Source: CAZDHT01 sp964505325
GTDB taxonomy: Bacteria > Planctomycetota > PUPC01
NCBI GenBank assembly: GCA_964505325.1
Contig: CAZDHT010000041.1
Coordinates: forward strand, 1-28,800
DNA length: 28,800 nt
Direction: 5' to 3'
Shown here: positions 9,522-16,601 of the stretch, piece by piece
Numbering within the stretch: position 1 is the first letter of the stretch
Layout: every line of letters starts with the position of its first letter
The notes under the pieces: model-generated
The model's input: the letters and a program-made list of their open reading frames with translations, nothing else
The model's database searches: none
What the model was told of the DNA's origin: nothing
Translations under genes and position numbers: made by a program

Positions 9522-9817
9522 ACCGTCTGTGTTTGGTCGCTCTCGTGTTGCTGGCTGCGACGCTCCCGGCCGCGCCGGCGAGCGGAGGGGACGCCGCCGG
9601 GAGGGTCGGCATCACGCGCGGCATCTGCGTCGTCCTGGGCGGCACCGAGGCGAAGCTGGCGCTCGACCTCGCCCGCAGCACCGAGGCCATCGTCTACGTC
9701 CAGCTCCAGAAGGACGCGGACGTGCTGGCCGCGCGCCGCGCGGTCGGCGCCGCAGACCTCGGGAGCCGGGGCGGGGCGCTTCGGGTCTTGCGGCCAACGA
9801 AAGGAGAACTTCGATGA
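9494..9817 (+). pseudogene. Truncated secreted protein, N-terminal fragment of a planctomycete-type Rossmann-like protein
   Basis: A 107-residue frame from ATG 9494, with GAGGAGG immediately upstream. Residues 10-30 form a clear signal peptide (CLVALVLLAATLPAAPAS). Residues ~35-80 (RVGITRGICVVLGG, then LALDLARSTEAIVYVQLQ) resemble the first beta-alpha-beta unit seen at the start of long planctomycete exported proteins that combine a methyltransferase-like and a PQQ-like propeller region. That similarity is from memory. Here the frame stops soon after, at LRVLRPTKGELR, so most of the expected protein is missing. The stop overlaps the ATG of the acetamidase-like gene by 4 bases (ATGA), so translation could be coupled. 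It may instead be a genuine small secreted protein. Its first codons lie in the duplicated 55-base sequence beside the assembly gap. Confidence 0.5.
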
Positions 9818-10713
9818 GACGTGCAGAGCCGGAGACGATCTATTCGTATACCTCGGCGGCGAACGCAGTTACGTTCACCGTGAAGCCGGGCGAGGCCTTT
9901 GAGGTGGACACGGTCCCGACCTGCGGGCGGCAATTTGATTCGCACACGGGAGCGTTCGACAAGGAGGCAGAGAGCGGGATCAACGCATCGACCGGATGCA
10001 TCGCCGTCGAGGGGGCAAAGGCCGGCCAGATCGTCGTGGTCGAGGTGCTGGACGTCCAGCTCCACGAGTTCGGCTACACGCGGGTGGGCGAGAAGAGCGC
10101 CGTTGTGCCGTCCCTTGCCTTGGAGGGCGGCTGGGAGGAGACGTTCAAGGCGGTCCGCATCCGCGATGGGTTTGTGGAGTGGTCGGATAGGTTGAAGATC
10201 CCTACCGTGCCCATGATCGGCTACATCGGCGTGGCGCGGCCGAACGAGGTGCTGTCGAACGCACACAACGGCGACTTCGGCGGCAATTTCGACATTCCGG
10301 AGATCACTTCCGGGGCGCGAGTGCATCTGCCGGTGCGGGTCGACGGCGCGCTGCTGCACGTCGGCGATGTGCACGCCGTGCAGGGCGACGGAGAGATCGA
10401 CGGCGCAGGTGGAATTGAGACGGCCGCTCTGCTGACGCTGAAGGTGGAGTTGAGGGAAAGGCCCAAGCGGTTCGGGAATCCGCGGATCGAAACGGCCGAG
10501 TACATCGCGACGACTGGCTTCGCGCGCCCCGCCGAGGCGGCGTTTCGGCCGGCGCTGACGGACCTGATCCACTGGATGGCCGACGAATTCGGCTTCACCC
10601 CCACCGGCGCCCACATGCTTCTGGCCCAGGTCCTCGAGGCCCGCGTCACGCAGTTTGTCAATCCGCTGTATACCTATCTGTGCAAGGTGCAGCGGAAGTT
10701 CCTGGCGTCCTAG
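9814..10713 (+). CDS. Acetamidase/formamidase family protein
   Basis: A 299-residue protein, the usual length for this family, starting at ATG 9814 with AAGGAG eight bases upstream. Family signatures are in order: INASTGCIAVEGAKAGQ (~56-72), HNGDFGGNFD (151-160), then LPVRVDGALLHVGDVHAVQGD (from ~172), continuing into GDGEIDGAGG. The His/Asp residues in these stretches form the metal site in characterised members, which hydrolyse formamide or short amides to ammonia and the acid. There is no signal peptide, so it should be cytoplasmic. It could feed nitrogen assimilation; nothing here ties it to the glycan genes or the conjugation island. It faces the minus-strand regulator tail-to-tail across 29 bases, which hold no obvious terminator hairpin. 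Confidence 0.9.
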   Translation: MRRAEPETIYSYTSAANAVTFTVKPGEAFEVDTVPTCGRQFDSHTGAFDKEAESGINASTGCIAVEGAKAGQIVVVEVLDVQLHEFGYTRVGEKSAVVPSLALEGGWEETFKAVRIRDGFVEWSDRLKIPTVPMIGYIGVARPNEVLSNAHNGDFGGNFDIPEITSGARVHLPVRVDGALLHVGDVHAVQGDGEIDGAGGIETAALLTLKVELRERPKRFGNPRIETAEYIATTGFARPAEAAFRPALTDLIHWMADEFGFTPTGAHMLLAQVLEARVTQFVNPLYTYLCKVQRKFLAS

Positions 10714-10742
10714 GGCGGGGGGCAGCTCGGTCCGGATGCCGG

Positions 10743-11906
10743 TCAATCGGCCCGGGTGCTCAGGTACTTGTTGAGGATCCGATCGCTCAGAGGGGTGATC
10801 TTTGCCTCACTGACCTCGGGGTCCTCGCCTCTGCCGGAGGGCTGGTTCTCGGGCGGAACGAACTTGAACCGGCAGATATATGCTCTGACCTCTCTGTCCT
10901 GCTTCTTTTTCCTTCTGCGTCGTCTTCTTGCTCCCTGTTCTGCATCCGCTGGCGGGGAAGTCTCCGGCCAGAACTGACGGGGGTGCTTGACCAGCTCGCT
11001 CCCGACCGCGGAGGTCCCCCGGCCCGAGAAGCCAAACGCCGCCATGCGCATGATCTTGGTCTCCGGCTCGAAGACCGTAATGACCACGCCCGCGTCCTGA
11101 ACCCCCCCCCTCCATTCCCACACCTCCCACCGGCCTTGTTCCGTGAGATAGTATAGGCCCTTCAATACTCTCCCCCTTCGGCCGGGCGGGTTCTTCAGGC
11201 CGCCAAAACAACTGGGCACGGGCCGATCGAACGACCTGTAAGTCAGGTAAAACGGCGTAGTTACGTCCCTGGGCCGCTGGAACGGCCTGCAGCCGAAGAG
11301 GTCGGCGACGAAGTACTCGACCAGGTAATTCACCCGTTGGCTTCCGATCAGGATCGCGCTTTCGGGTGGGTCCTTGGCCTTCATCTCGTCGAACACCTTC
11401 TTGGCCCCCTCGATGTCCTCTTTGAATCGCTTCCGGCTTTCGATCGACTCGCGCGAGGAGAATCGGAAGGGGACGTATTGGGTGCGAAGTTCCGGCCGCG
11501 TCTTCTCAGCTCCCATCGCGCCCACGGCAGTAAGATGCTGGATGATGTTGGTCTCCACCGCTGCGTCTCGGCGGGAGATAGACCGGAGCGCCGGTACGAT
11601 CCCGGCGACGCGGTGGTACTCCCCCAGATACACGGCTACATGACCGGTTGCCGTTACCGCCTGCCACAGCCGCGCCGGGCGCGAGCCGAACAGTGCTTGC
11701 GGGAGCGCCGCCCGTACGTCATGCTCGACCAGCCACCCGCATATCTTCCCCAGCACCTCCAGACTGGGATTCCTCGCCTGGTTGTGATAGAGCTTGCTCA
11801 CCGTGTGCCGGTGAAGCCCGCAGTCATCCGCGATCAGTTGCGTGATGCCGTGCTTGTCTCGCCCGCATTCCTTCAGAATCTGCTGGAGCCTGATCTCGAT
11901 TTCCAT
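10743..11906 (-). CDS. XRE-type helix-turn-helix regulator with a large unknown C-terminal domain
   Basis: A 387-residue protein. I chose ATG 11906 because CGGAGAGG lies just upstream and the HTH begins directly after it; a longer frame to 11993 reaches into the -10 element. Residues ~15-62 form an XRE/Cro-like HTH (ITQLIADDCGLHRHTVSKLY, then NPSLEVLGKICGWL). Residues ~150-330 are an unrecognised, probably sensor or effector domain (AILIGSQRVNYLVEYFVADL; VVITVFEPETKIMRMAAFGF). Near the C-terminus is a very basic run (RRRRRRKKK). The coding strand carries a run of nine Gs (bases 11102-11110), a possible slippage site. It is divergent from the ParB-led operon and is the natural candidate for controlling it, but the ligand and mode of action are unknown. 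Confidence 0.75.
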   Translation of the reverse strand: MEIEIRLQQILKECGRDKHGITQLIADDCGLHRHTVSKLYHNQARNPSLEVLGKICGWLVEHDVRAALPQALFGSRPARLWQAVTATGHVAVYLGEYHRVAGIVPALRSISRRDAAVETNIIQHLTAVGAMGAEKTRPELRTQYVPFRFSSRESIESRKRFKEDIEGAKKVFDEMKAKDPPESAILIGSQRVNYLVEYFVADLFGCRPFQRPRDVTTPFYLTYRSFDRPVPSCFGGLKNPPGRRGRVLKGLYYLTEQGRWEVWEWRGGVQDAGVVITVFEPETKIMRMAAFGFSGRGTSAVGSELVKHPRQFWPETSPPADAEQGARRRRRRKKKQDREVRAYICRFKFVPPENQPSGRGEDPEVSEAKITPLSDRILNKYLSTRAD

Positions 11907-11992
11907 CGCCCGCCTCTCCGATACAGCGCCGCCGCAGAACCTCCCGACGAAGCTTAGGGCAACCTGCCGCGCAAATAACACGGATACACACA

Positions 11993-12022
11993 ATCATACT
12001 CACTTTTTTTCAAATTTTTCAA
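11993..12022 (-). promoter_or_regulatory. Sigma70-type promoter for the XRE regulator
   Basis: Read on the minus strand: TTGAAA (12022-12017), an 18-base spacer and TATGAT (11998-11993), each matching consensus at five of six positions. It lies in a local A/T-rich tract (12000-12035) that stands out from the GC-rich surroundings and could act as an UP element. The leader to ATG 11906 is about 80 bases. Confidence 0.6.
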
Positions 12023-12089
12023 CTCTTTTTTTCCGGTTTACCCCCGCGACAACGCGCACCCGACTCGACCCCGCCCCCCGCCACCGCGC

Positions 12090-12139
12090 TTGGCCACGGC
12101 GCGGGCCAACACCGCCCCCACCCGGCAGAGGATCTGCCG
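12090..12139. promoter_or_regulatory. Two short palindromes in the divergent region, candidate operators
   Basis: TTGGCC-N8-GGCCAA (12090-12109) and CGGCAGA-GGA-TCTGCCG (12123-12139) are perfect inverted repeats between the two divergent promoters. Their size suits a dimeric HTH protein such as the adjacent XRE regulator or the ParB-like protein. Short GC-rich palindromes also arise by chance in such DNA, so this is tentative. Confidence 0.3.
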
Positions 12140-12230
12140 TATCGCCATTTCAGCCCAAAACAGATTGTCCCGTCCCGTGGACATTTTCCCCCTCTCTCGG
12201 CTCGGCGCGCGCCCCGCTCCTCTGGCCTGA

Positions 12231-12279
12231 ACAGCCCCAGAAGGGCTGTCTGAGCCGCTTAGACGCCGTGTCAGCCCTT
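12231..12279. promoter_or_regulatory. Cluster of CAGCCC/GGGCTG half-sites overlapping the operon promoter
   Basis: ACAGCCC (12231-12237) and GGGCTGT (12243-12249) form a perfect 7-bp inverted repeat with a 5-base centre. AAGGGCTG (12241-12248) and CAGCCCTT (12272-12279) form a second, 8-bp pair that shares the middle half-site. The last half-site covers the first two bases of the -35 element, so a bound dimer could block RNA polymerase. The same bases could alternatively fold as mutually exclusive hairpins, but they lie upstream of the predicted transcript start. Confidence 0.4.
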
Positions 12280-12306
12280 GACAAACGCAGATTCGTGTGC
12301 TATTCT
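12278..12306 (+). promoter_or_regulatory. Strong extended -10 promoter for the ParB/ubiquitin-like operon
   Basis: A perfect TTGACA (12278-12283), a 17-base spacer and TATTCT (12301-12306), with TGC directly before the -10 as in extended -10 promoters. The predicted start of transcription is near 12313, pointing into the twelve-gene island. It is the best promoter-like sequence I see in the window. Confidence 0.65.
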
Positions 12307-12312
12307 TATCTG

Positions 12313-12635
12313 TCAGGGCTAGGCTCGCCGGTGTGATATGTCCTCGTTTCGCGCCCACTGCTGTCTGCAAGAGCAGCGGGCCGAGCGGACGGACGTGGGC
12401 AGGGCCGGACGCCGGCGAAGATGGGGCGCCCGATGGGGGAGATGACCGGGAATGGATCGGCGGCGGAGGACGATCGGCACACGCGGGGGGGGGAATCCAA
12501 CCGCGAGCAAAGAGTAAGGGTGGGCGCAGGAGTGGTGCGCGGCGCGGGCGATGACTTCATCGTCCGCCGATACTGACGGGCAAGGGGTAGCGAGGATGCG
12601 CGGGATGACGCGCCGGGCGAGGAGGCAACCAGGCG
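12313..12635 (+). other. About 320-base 5' leader before the ParB-like gene, no convincing gene
   Basis: The stretch from the predicted transcript start to ATG 12636 is long for a leader. Short frames exist (ATG 12339, 35 codons; ATG 12421, 44 codons), but they have poor ribosome sites and Arg/Gly-rich translations typical of noncoding GC-rich DNA. A run of nine Gs lies at 12485-12493. I see no recognisable riboswitch or RNA gene. The frame upstream of the ParB ATG is closed by a TGA about 25 bases before it. Confidence 0.4.
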
Positions 12636-13874
12636 ATGACAGGGCGGGACATACATGCTCGAGGTGATGGCGATGTATATGAGGCGCCGCAGGCGGCCGA
12701 AGCGGAGGAGATTCGGGAGATCCCCCTCGATCGGATAGATGTTGCCTGGTTCTGTGAGCGAACATCCGTCCGAGAGGGGTCGGTGGAGGCGCTCGCGAGC
12801 AACATCGACAAGCGCGGGCTGATCCACTTCCCAATCGTTATCCGCGCCGAAGACGGACGCTACCTCCTGATCGCCGGCAGCCGACGGCTCGAAGCGCTGA
12901 AAGGGCTCCGCCACGAGACGATGCCCTTCCGGGTCATCCGCGCGACAGAGGAAGAGGCGGCGATGCTCTGCGCCTCGGAAAACCTGCACCAGGAGAAGCG
13001 GCACCCGGTCGAGGAGGCGCGAACGATACAAGCGATCAAGCGAACCACGGATATGACGGACGCCAGGATCGGGGAGGAACTGGGCCTCGGGCAGGCATCG
13101 GTGAGCGAGCGCCTCAGTATTCTCCTGCTGCCGGACGACGTTCTGGCGAACGTGGGTACGCTCCCAAACAGCCCGTTCAAGTACGCACATGCTGTGCGAC
13201 TGGCACCACTTATGCGCACGGGGCGGCGCGATCGAGCGCTCGAAGCGCGGGAGCTGTGCCGGAAGACGATCCGATGCAGGCTCACCGCGTCCGACGTTCG
13301 GCGCCACGTGAGAATGCTGGTTGGGGACGAGTACAACCGACTCCCCGCCAGGCTCCAAGCCCTGTTCCTCAGCAGCCAGTTCATGACGCCCGACATGGCT
13401 TTGCTGTTCTTGAACCCGGAGAGGGCCGTCAAGACGCACGGCCGGTGGGCCGAGCAACTCCGGGCCGCAGCCAGGGCGTGGACGGTGCAAGAGCGCAAGG
13501 ACTTCATCGTCCGGGCGGTTTCCAAGGAATGGTCGCTGCGCGAGACGAAACGGGCGCTGGTGAAGGCGCTCGCACGTCGCATCAGGCCAAACGCCGCTAA
13601 GCCTTCACGTCAAGTGCTTCTTGGTTTAATAAGGGAACTCCTCAAGGCCCTGGACGAGCATGCGATGGAAGCAGTGTCGACGTCCGGCGGCGAGAGGTCG
13701 GAGGCGCTCTTGGACGAAGTCCAAAGACTGCTTGAACGGCTGGACAGCTTTGAGCAGATGCTGAAGGCGGCCCCGGCGGAGGACGAATCGACACCGGTCG
13801 GCCCGCGCGGGCTCGAGATTATCGGCCGCCGATGCGCCGAGGACGGACCGGAGCCTGAAAGGAAGACCGGGTAG
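12636..13874 (+). CDS. ParB/Spo0J-family protein (PRTRC-like context)
   Basis: A 412-residue protein with GAGGAGG about 10 bases before ATG 12636. Residues ~25-130 are a ParB N-terminal domain: the GERR-type nucleotide motif appears as GSRR (81-84), followed by the arm motif ENLHQEKRHPVEEA (115-128). An HTH follows at ~139-167 (TDARIGEELGLGQASVSERL). The C-terminal half is helical, with likely coiled-coil segments near 325-375. ParB proteins bind specific DNA and use CTP to clamp and spread, but with no ParA and no replication gene nearby a partition role is doubtful. PRTRC cassettes are named for a ParB-like plus ThiF-like pairing, which matches the E1/E2/JAMM genes downstream. It is probably a transcription factor or chromatin-level regulator of the island. 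A 175-base gap to the next gene shows no clear promoter. Confidence 0.88.
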   Translation: MTGRDIHARGDGDVYEAPQAAEAEEIREIPLDRIDVAWFCERTSVREGSVEALASNIDKRGLIHFPIVIRAEDGRYLLIAGSRRLEALKGLRHETMPFRVIRATEEEAAMLCASENLHQEKRHPVEEARTIQAIKRTTDMTDARIGEELGLGQASVSERLSILLLPDDVLANVGTLPNSPFKYAHAVRLAPLMRTGRRDRALEARELCRKTIRCRLTASDVRRHVRMLVGDEYNRLPARLQALFLSSQFMTPDMALLFLNPERAVKTHGRWAEQLRAAARAWTVQERKDFIVRAVSKEWSLRETKRALVKALARRIRPNAAKPSRQVLLGLIRELLKALDEHAMEAVSTSGGERSEALLDEVQRLLERLDSFEQMLKAAPAEDESTPVGPRGLEIIGRRCAEDGPEPERKTG

Positions 13875-14049
13875 TAGAAAGCGTAACCTTCCTGTAATCA
13901 TTCTGCGTTCTTCTAACAGGACGATCCGGGCGAAGCGCATGGCACTGCCGCGCTGAGACCGGCACGGCATAGGGTGGGGACACATAAGAAGCGCGCCTGA
14001 ACGTTGAGCCGCGTCAAGCGCCACGATAGAGATGTAGAGGAGGACCATC

Positions 14050-14688
14050 ATGCACACGGACACGCGCGGTCAGAAGTTCTGTCTGCTGCTCGAAGGCCCC
14101 GCGGAGGAGGCGCCGGCGCGGAAGGCCAAGGCCGCCCGGAGACGGAGCGATTCTCCACCGCTCGATCCACTCGAGATCACCGAGGGCGTGAGCTACCTGG
14201 TCGCCGCGACGGGGAAGCGGCCGCGCCTCCGGCGCAAGCCGGGCAAGAGCGCGGACGAGGCGTTCGTGCTCGAACCGGTCTGGACGACTCAGCCGCCACA
14301 GCTTCTGATGCTCACGATGAACGGCGAAGCCGCGCTGGTCAACGGCGCACCGGCCCCCCCGGTCGCGCTGCTGAGACAAAAGGACATGGTGCAATTCGGG
14401 TCGGCGAGCGACTGTGTGGCCCACGTGACGATCTACAACGAGCCGTACGTCGGGCCGCCGCCCGCGGACGTGATCGGCAAGACGTGCCCGGTGTGCCTGG
14501 CGACGATCACAAGCGACGACACCGCAAGGGTTTACGTCTGTCACCACTGCCGCACCCCGCTGCATCTGGAGGGCGAGGAGGCGCCCCCGGAGAGACGCCG
14601 TGAGTGCGCCCTGGTCAGCCCCAATTGCTACTACTGCGGGCTGCCGGTGGTGCTGGAAAAGGGCTACACCTATCGGCCGGAGCTTTGA
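14050..14688 (+). CDS. RING-finger protein with FHA-like domain, candidate E3 ligase
   Basis: A 212-residue protein with GAGGAGGA five bases before ATG 14050. Residues ~45-128 look FHA-like: a beta-rich stretch with NGEAALVNGAPAPP and LLRQKDMVQFG, the strand-turn pattern that closes FHA domains. No classical phospho-threonine-binding GR/SxxH pair is obvious, so peptide binding may differ. Residues 146-196 carry a prokaryotic RING-type binuclear zinc pattern: Cys146-x2-Cys149, Cys164-x2-Cys167-x4-His172, Cys186, Cys193-x2-Cys196, with the family-like CHHCRTPLH segment. RING domains recruit charged E2 and promote transfer of the modifier. The E1 gene starts one base after its stop and the E2 follows, so a ligase or E2-adaptor role is likely but inferred. 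The FHA assignment is weaker than the RING. Confidence 0.72.
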   Translation: MHTDTRGQKFCLLLEGPAEEAPARKAKAARRRSDSPPLDPLEITEGVSYLVAATGKRPRLRRKPGKSADEAFVLEPVWTTQPPQLLMLTMNGEAALVNGAPAPPVALLRQKDMVQFGSASDCVAHVTIYNEPYVGPPPADVIGKTCPVCLATITSDDTARVYVCHHCRTPLHLEGEEAPPERRRECALVSPNCYYCGLPVVLEKGYTYRPEL

Positions 14689-14689
14689 A

Positions 14690-15931
14690 TTGAAGAACAG
14701 GATCCGCTACCTCAGAGAAGTCAAGCTCCGTTCGAGCTGCGCGTCGGCGGTCGCAAGGCGCGAGGACCGCCTCCCTCGCTTCCTGGACATGCCGGACGAC
14801 GCGCACGACCGGCTGGATCAGTTGAACGTTGCCATCGTCGGCGTCGGCAGCGTGGGGCGAAACGCGGCGCTGCACCTCGCGCGTCTGCAAATCGCAGGGC
14901 TGCTGCTGATCGACTGCGGGCGGCTGAAGGCGCAGAGCGTCCTGACCCATTTGATCTCCCCGGCGGACGTGTCTCAGCCCAAGGCTTCGAACGCCGGTCG
15001 GGTGTGCAAGCGAGTGAGCCCGGACACGCGCGTGATGGTGTCGGATGGGACGGTACAGGAGCTGCCCCTGACGGCGTTCGCCGGTGTCGACGTCATCTTC
15101 CTTGCCACGGACAATCTATTGGCTGAGAGCGAAGTGGCGCAGCGGGCGATTTGGCTGGGCAAGCCCCTGATTCAGGCCTCGGTACACGGAGCCACTCTGG
15201 TCGGCCAGGTCCGGTGCTTCTCGAACCGCGACGGGCAGGGCGCGTGTCCCGTCTGCAGCTTCTCGGAAGTTGAGTGGAATCATTTGAACTTGCAGACCCG
15301 CTTCAACTGCGATGGCCCGCCGATGGGAAAGGCAGCCGCCGAGATCACCAAGGAGCCGACGATGAGCACGAGCTTCTTGTGCTCGACCGCAGCGGATCTC
15401 GCCCTCGTGCAGATCCTGCGATACGTGCTCGGTCTGGGCGCTCCGGTGATGGACACGATGCTCGAGTACTGCGGATATACGCATCGGACGGTGGTATCTC
15501 CGCTCGTCCGAAACCCGGAATGCAGGTGTGACCACACGACATACGAACGGGCGCCGTGTCCGCGCCCGGTTCCCGACTGCACGCTTCGGCAGTTCGCGTC
15601 GTTGGCGGGGTTTGACGGTGAGGAACTGTTGTCGTTCAGGGTGGACGAAATGACATACGCAGAGCTGGGGGCGTGCGGGTGCGGAGGGAGCCGGCCTCTG
15701 CGGCGGTTCGTCGCAGATGGGGCGCATGTCGGCCGCTGCCGCTCATGCGGAGCTCCCGTGTTCCCCCGGCCATCTGATTCACACCGCCCTGTGCCCCGCT
15801 CCGTCGTCGCGGACGTGCTGGACCGGCCGCTGCGCGACCTCGGCGCCGGGGCGGCGCAGTGGCTGGCCGTGCGGTGCGGCGACCGGGCCGTGTTGTTCAT
15901 CGGCCCTGAAAACGGGCAGAAAGGGGCATGA
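14690..15931 (+). CDS. E1-like (ThiF/UBA) ubiquitin-like-protein activating enzyme 1, with zinc-ribbon extension
   Basis: A 413-residue protein. I favour the TTG at 14690: GGAG lies eight bases upstream and the previous stop is one base away. The ATG at 14600 would force a 30-residue out-of-character overlap with the RING gene. The Rossmann site is GVGSVG (51-56), with Asp75 ending the second strand (LLLID), Lys98 in the position of the conserved E1 lysine, and Asp141 in FLATDN. Zinc ligands appear as CPVC (186-189) and CRC (278-280). Cys207 or Cys231 could be the thioester cysteine. E1 enzymes adenylate the C-terminal Gly of the modifier and hold it as a thioester. Residues ~300-413 form an extra domain with a second zinc-ribbon-like set (Cys329, Cys331, Cys350, Cys353), perhaps for E2 or RING recruitment. 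The E2 gene starts 4 bases later. Confidence 0.87.
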   Translation: MKNRIRYLREVKLRSSCASAVARREDRLPRFLDMPDDAHDRLDQLNVAIVGVGSVGRNAALHLARLQIAGLLLIDCGRLKAQSVLTHLISPADVSQPKASNAGRVCKRVSPDTRVMVSDGTVQELPLTAFAGVDVIFLATDNLLAESEVAQRAIWLGKPLIQASVHGATLVGQVRCFSNRDGQGACPVCSFSEVEWNHLNLQTRFNCDGPPMGKAAAEITKEPTMSTSFLCSTAADLALVQILRYVLGLGAPVMDTMLEYCGYTHRTVVSPLVRNPECRCDHTTYERAPCPRPVPDCTLRQFASLAGFDGEELLSFRVDEMTYAELGACGCGGSRPLRRFVADGAHVGRCRSCGAPVFPRPSDSHRPVPRSVVADVLDRPLRDLGAGAAQWLAVRCGDRAVLFIGPENGQKGA

Positions 15932-15935
15932 GCTG

Positions 15936-16586
15936 ATGCTGAAAGTAAAGGAGATACTCCCCGAGAAGCCGGCGGGCGGATTGGCCGAGCTCGAGAAGGT
16001 CCGACTGGGGCACCGGTACCAGCAGATGCTGGAGGGAGCCGCGGCCACCTGTGGCGGGCCGCGATTCTGGCGCGACAGGAAGGGGGCGATGACCCGGAAC
16101 GTGCTGGCGCTGGCCGAGATCTCGCCGCGATTCGGCGTACAGAACGTCGATATGCGAGAGACATTGAAGATCCGGGCGATGATGCGGGTTCCCGTGCCGC
16201 TCCGGCCGGACGCGGACGGCAGACTCCGCGTCGCCAACACCGCTCAGTTGACGTTGATTTATCCGCAGGAGGCCCTTCGCCAGCCCCTGCCGGGTTACTC
16301 CTTCGTCGAGATGGTTCGGCCGCTTGGCGTTTGGCACGCGAACTGCTCGGCCGAGCCCGTACAACTGCTGTGCTTGGGGGCTGAGCTTCCGGCCGGGATT
16401 CGGCTGACCAATATCGTGCTGATGACTTATGGGGCGCTCTCGATGCAGACGACGATGCTGGACGAGCGAGATGCCGCAGGAGTCATGAACCCGGACGCCG
16501 CTCGATGGTGGCAAGAAAACACGGCTCTCACGCCGCTATCTCAGGCCCTGTTTCTCGGGCCGGATGGCCCCGATGACCGCGACTAG
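15936..16586 (+). CDS. E2-like ubiquitin-conjugating (UBC-fold) protein 1
   Basis: A 216-residue protein from ATG 15936, close behind the E1 stop. The UBC landmark is WHANC (133-137), matching the HPN motif of E2 enzymes, followed nine residues later by LLCLG (144-148). Cys146 sits exactly where the catalytic cysteine of the classical HPN...CL pattern lies. Upstream strands (QLTLIYPQEALRQPLPG, then FVEMVRPLGV) fit the E2 beta-meander, and the helix after the cysteine (LTNIVLMTYGAL) fits too. The N-terminal ~75 residues are an extra helical region not found in minimal E2s of ~150 residues. It should take Ubl1 from E1-1 and, with the RING protein, pass it to target lysines. The fold is inferred from motifs only. 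Confidence 0.75.
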   Translation: MLKVKEILPEKPAGGLAELEKVRLGHRYQQMLEGAAATCGGPRFWRDRKGAMTRNVLALAEISPRFGVQNVDMRETLKIRAMMRVPVPLRPDADGRLRVANTAQLTLIYPQEALRQPLPGYSFVEMVRPLGVWHANCSAEPVQLLCLGAELPAGIRLTNIVLMTYGALSMQTTMLDERDAAGVMNPDAARWWQENTALTPLSQALFLGPDGPDDRD

Positions 16587-16601
16587 CTTTGGCGGAGAAA
16601 G

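Noticed and set aside
12339..12554. Small genes in the operon leader
   Set aside because: Weak ribosome sites and low-complexity Arg/Gly translations; treated as leader.
12636..13874. Plasmid partition locus or prophage
   Set aside because: No ParA, replication, integrase or virion genes in the window.
14004..14032. TTGAGC-N17-TAGAGA as an internal promoter before the RING gene
   Set aside because: Poor -10 element, and transcription would start only about 10 bases before the start codon, inside the ribosome site.
14600..14689. ATG extending E1-1 into the RING gene
   Set aside because: The added residues are an out-of-frame read of the RING zinc region, and a TTG at 14690 has a proper ribosome site and spacing.
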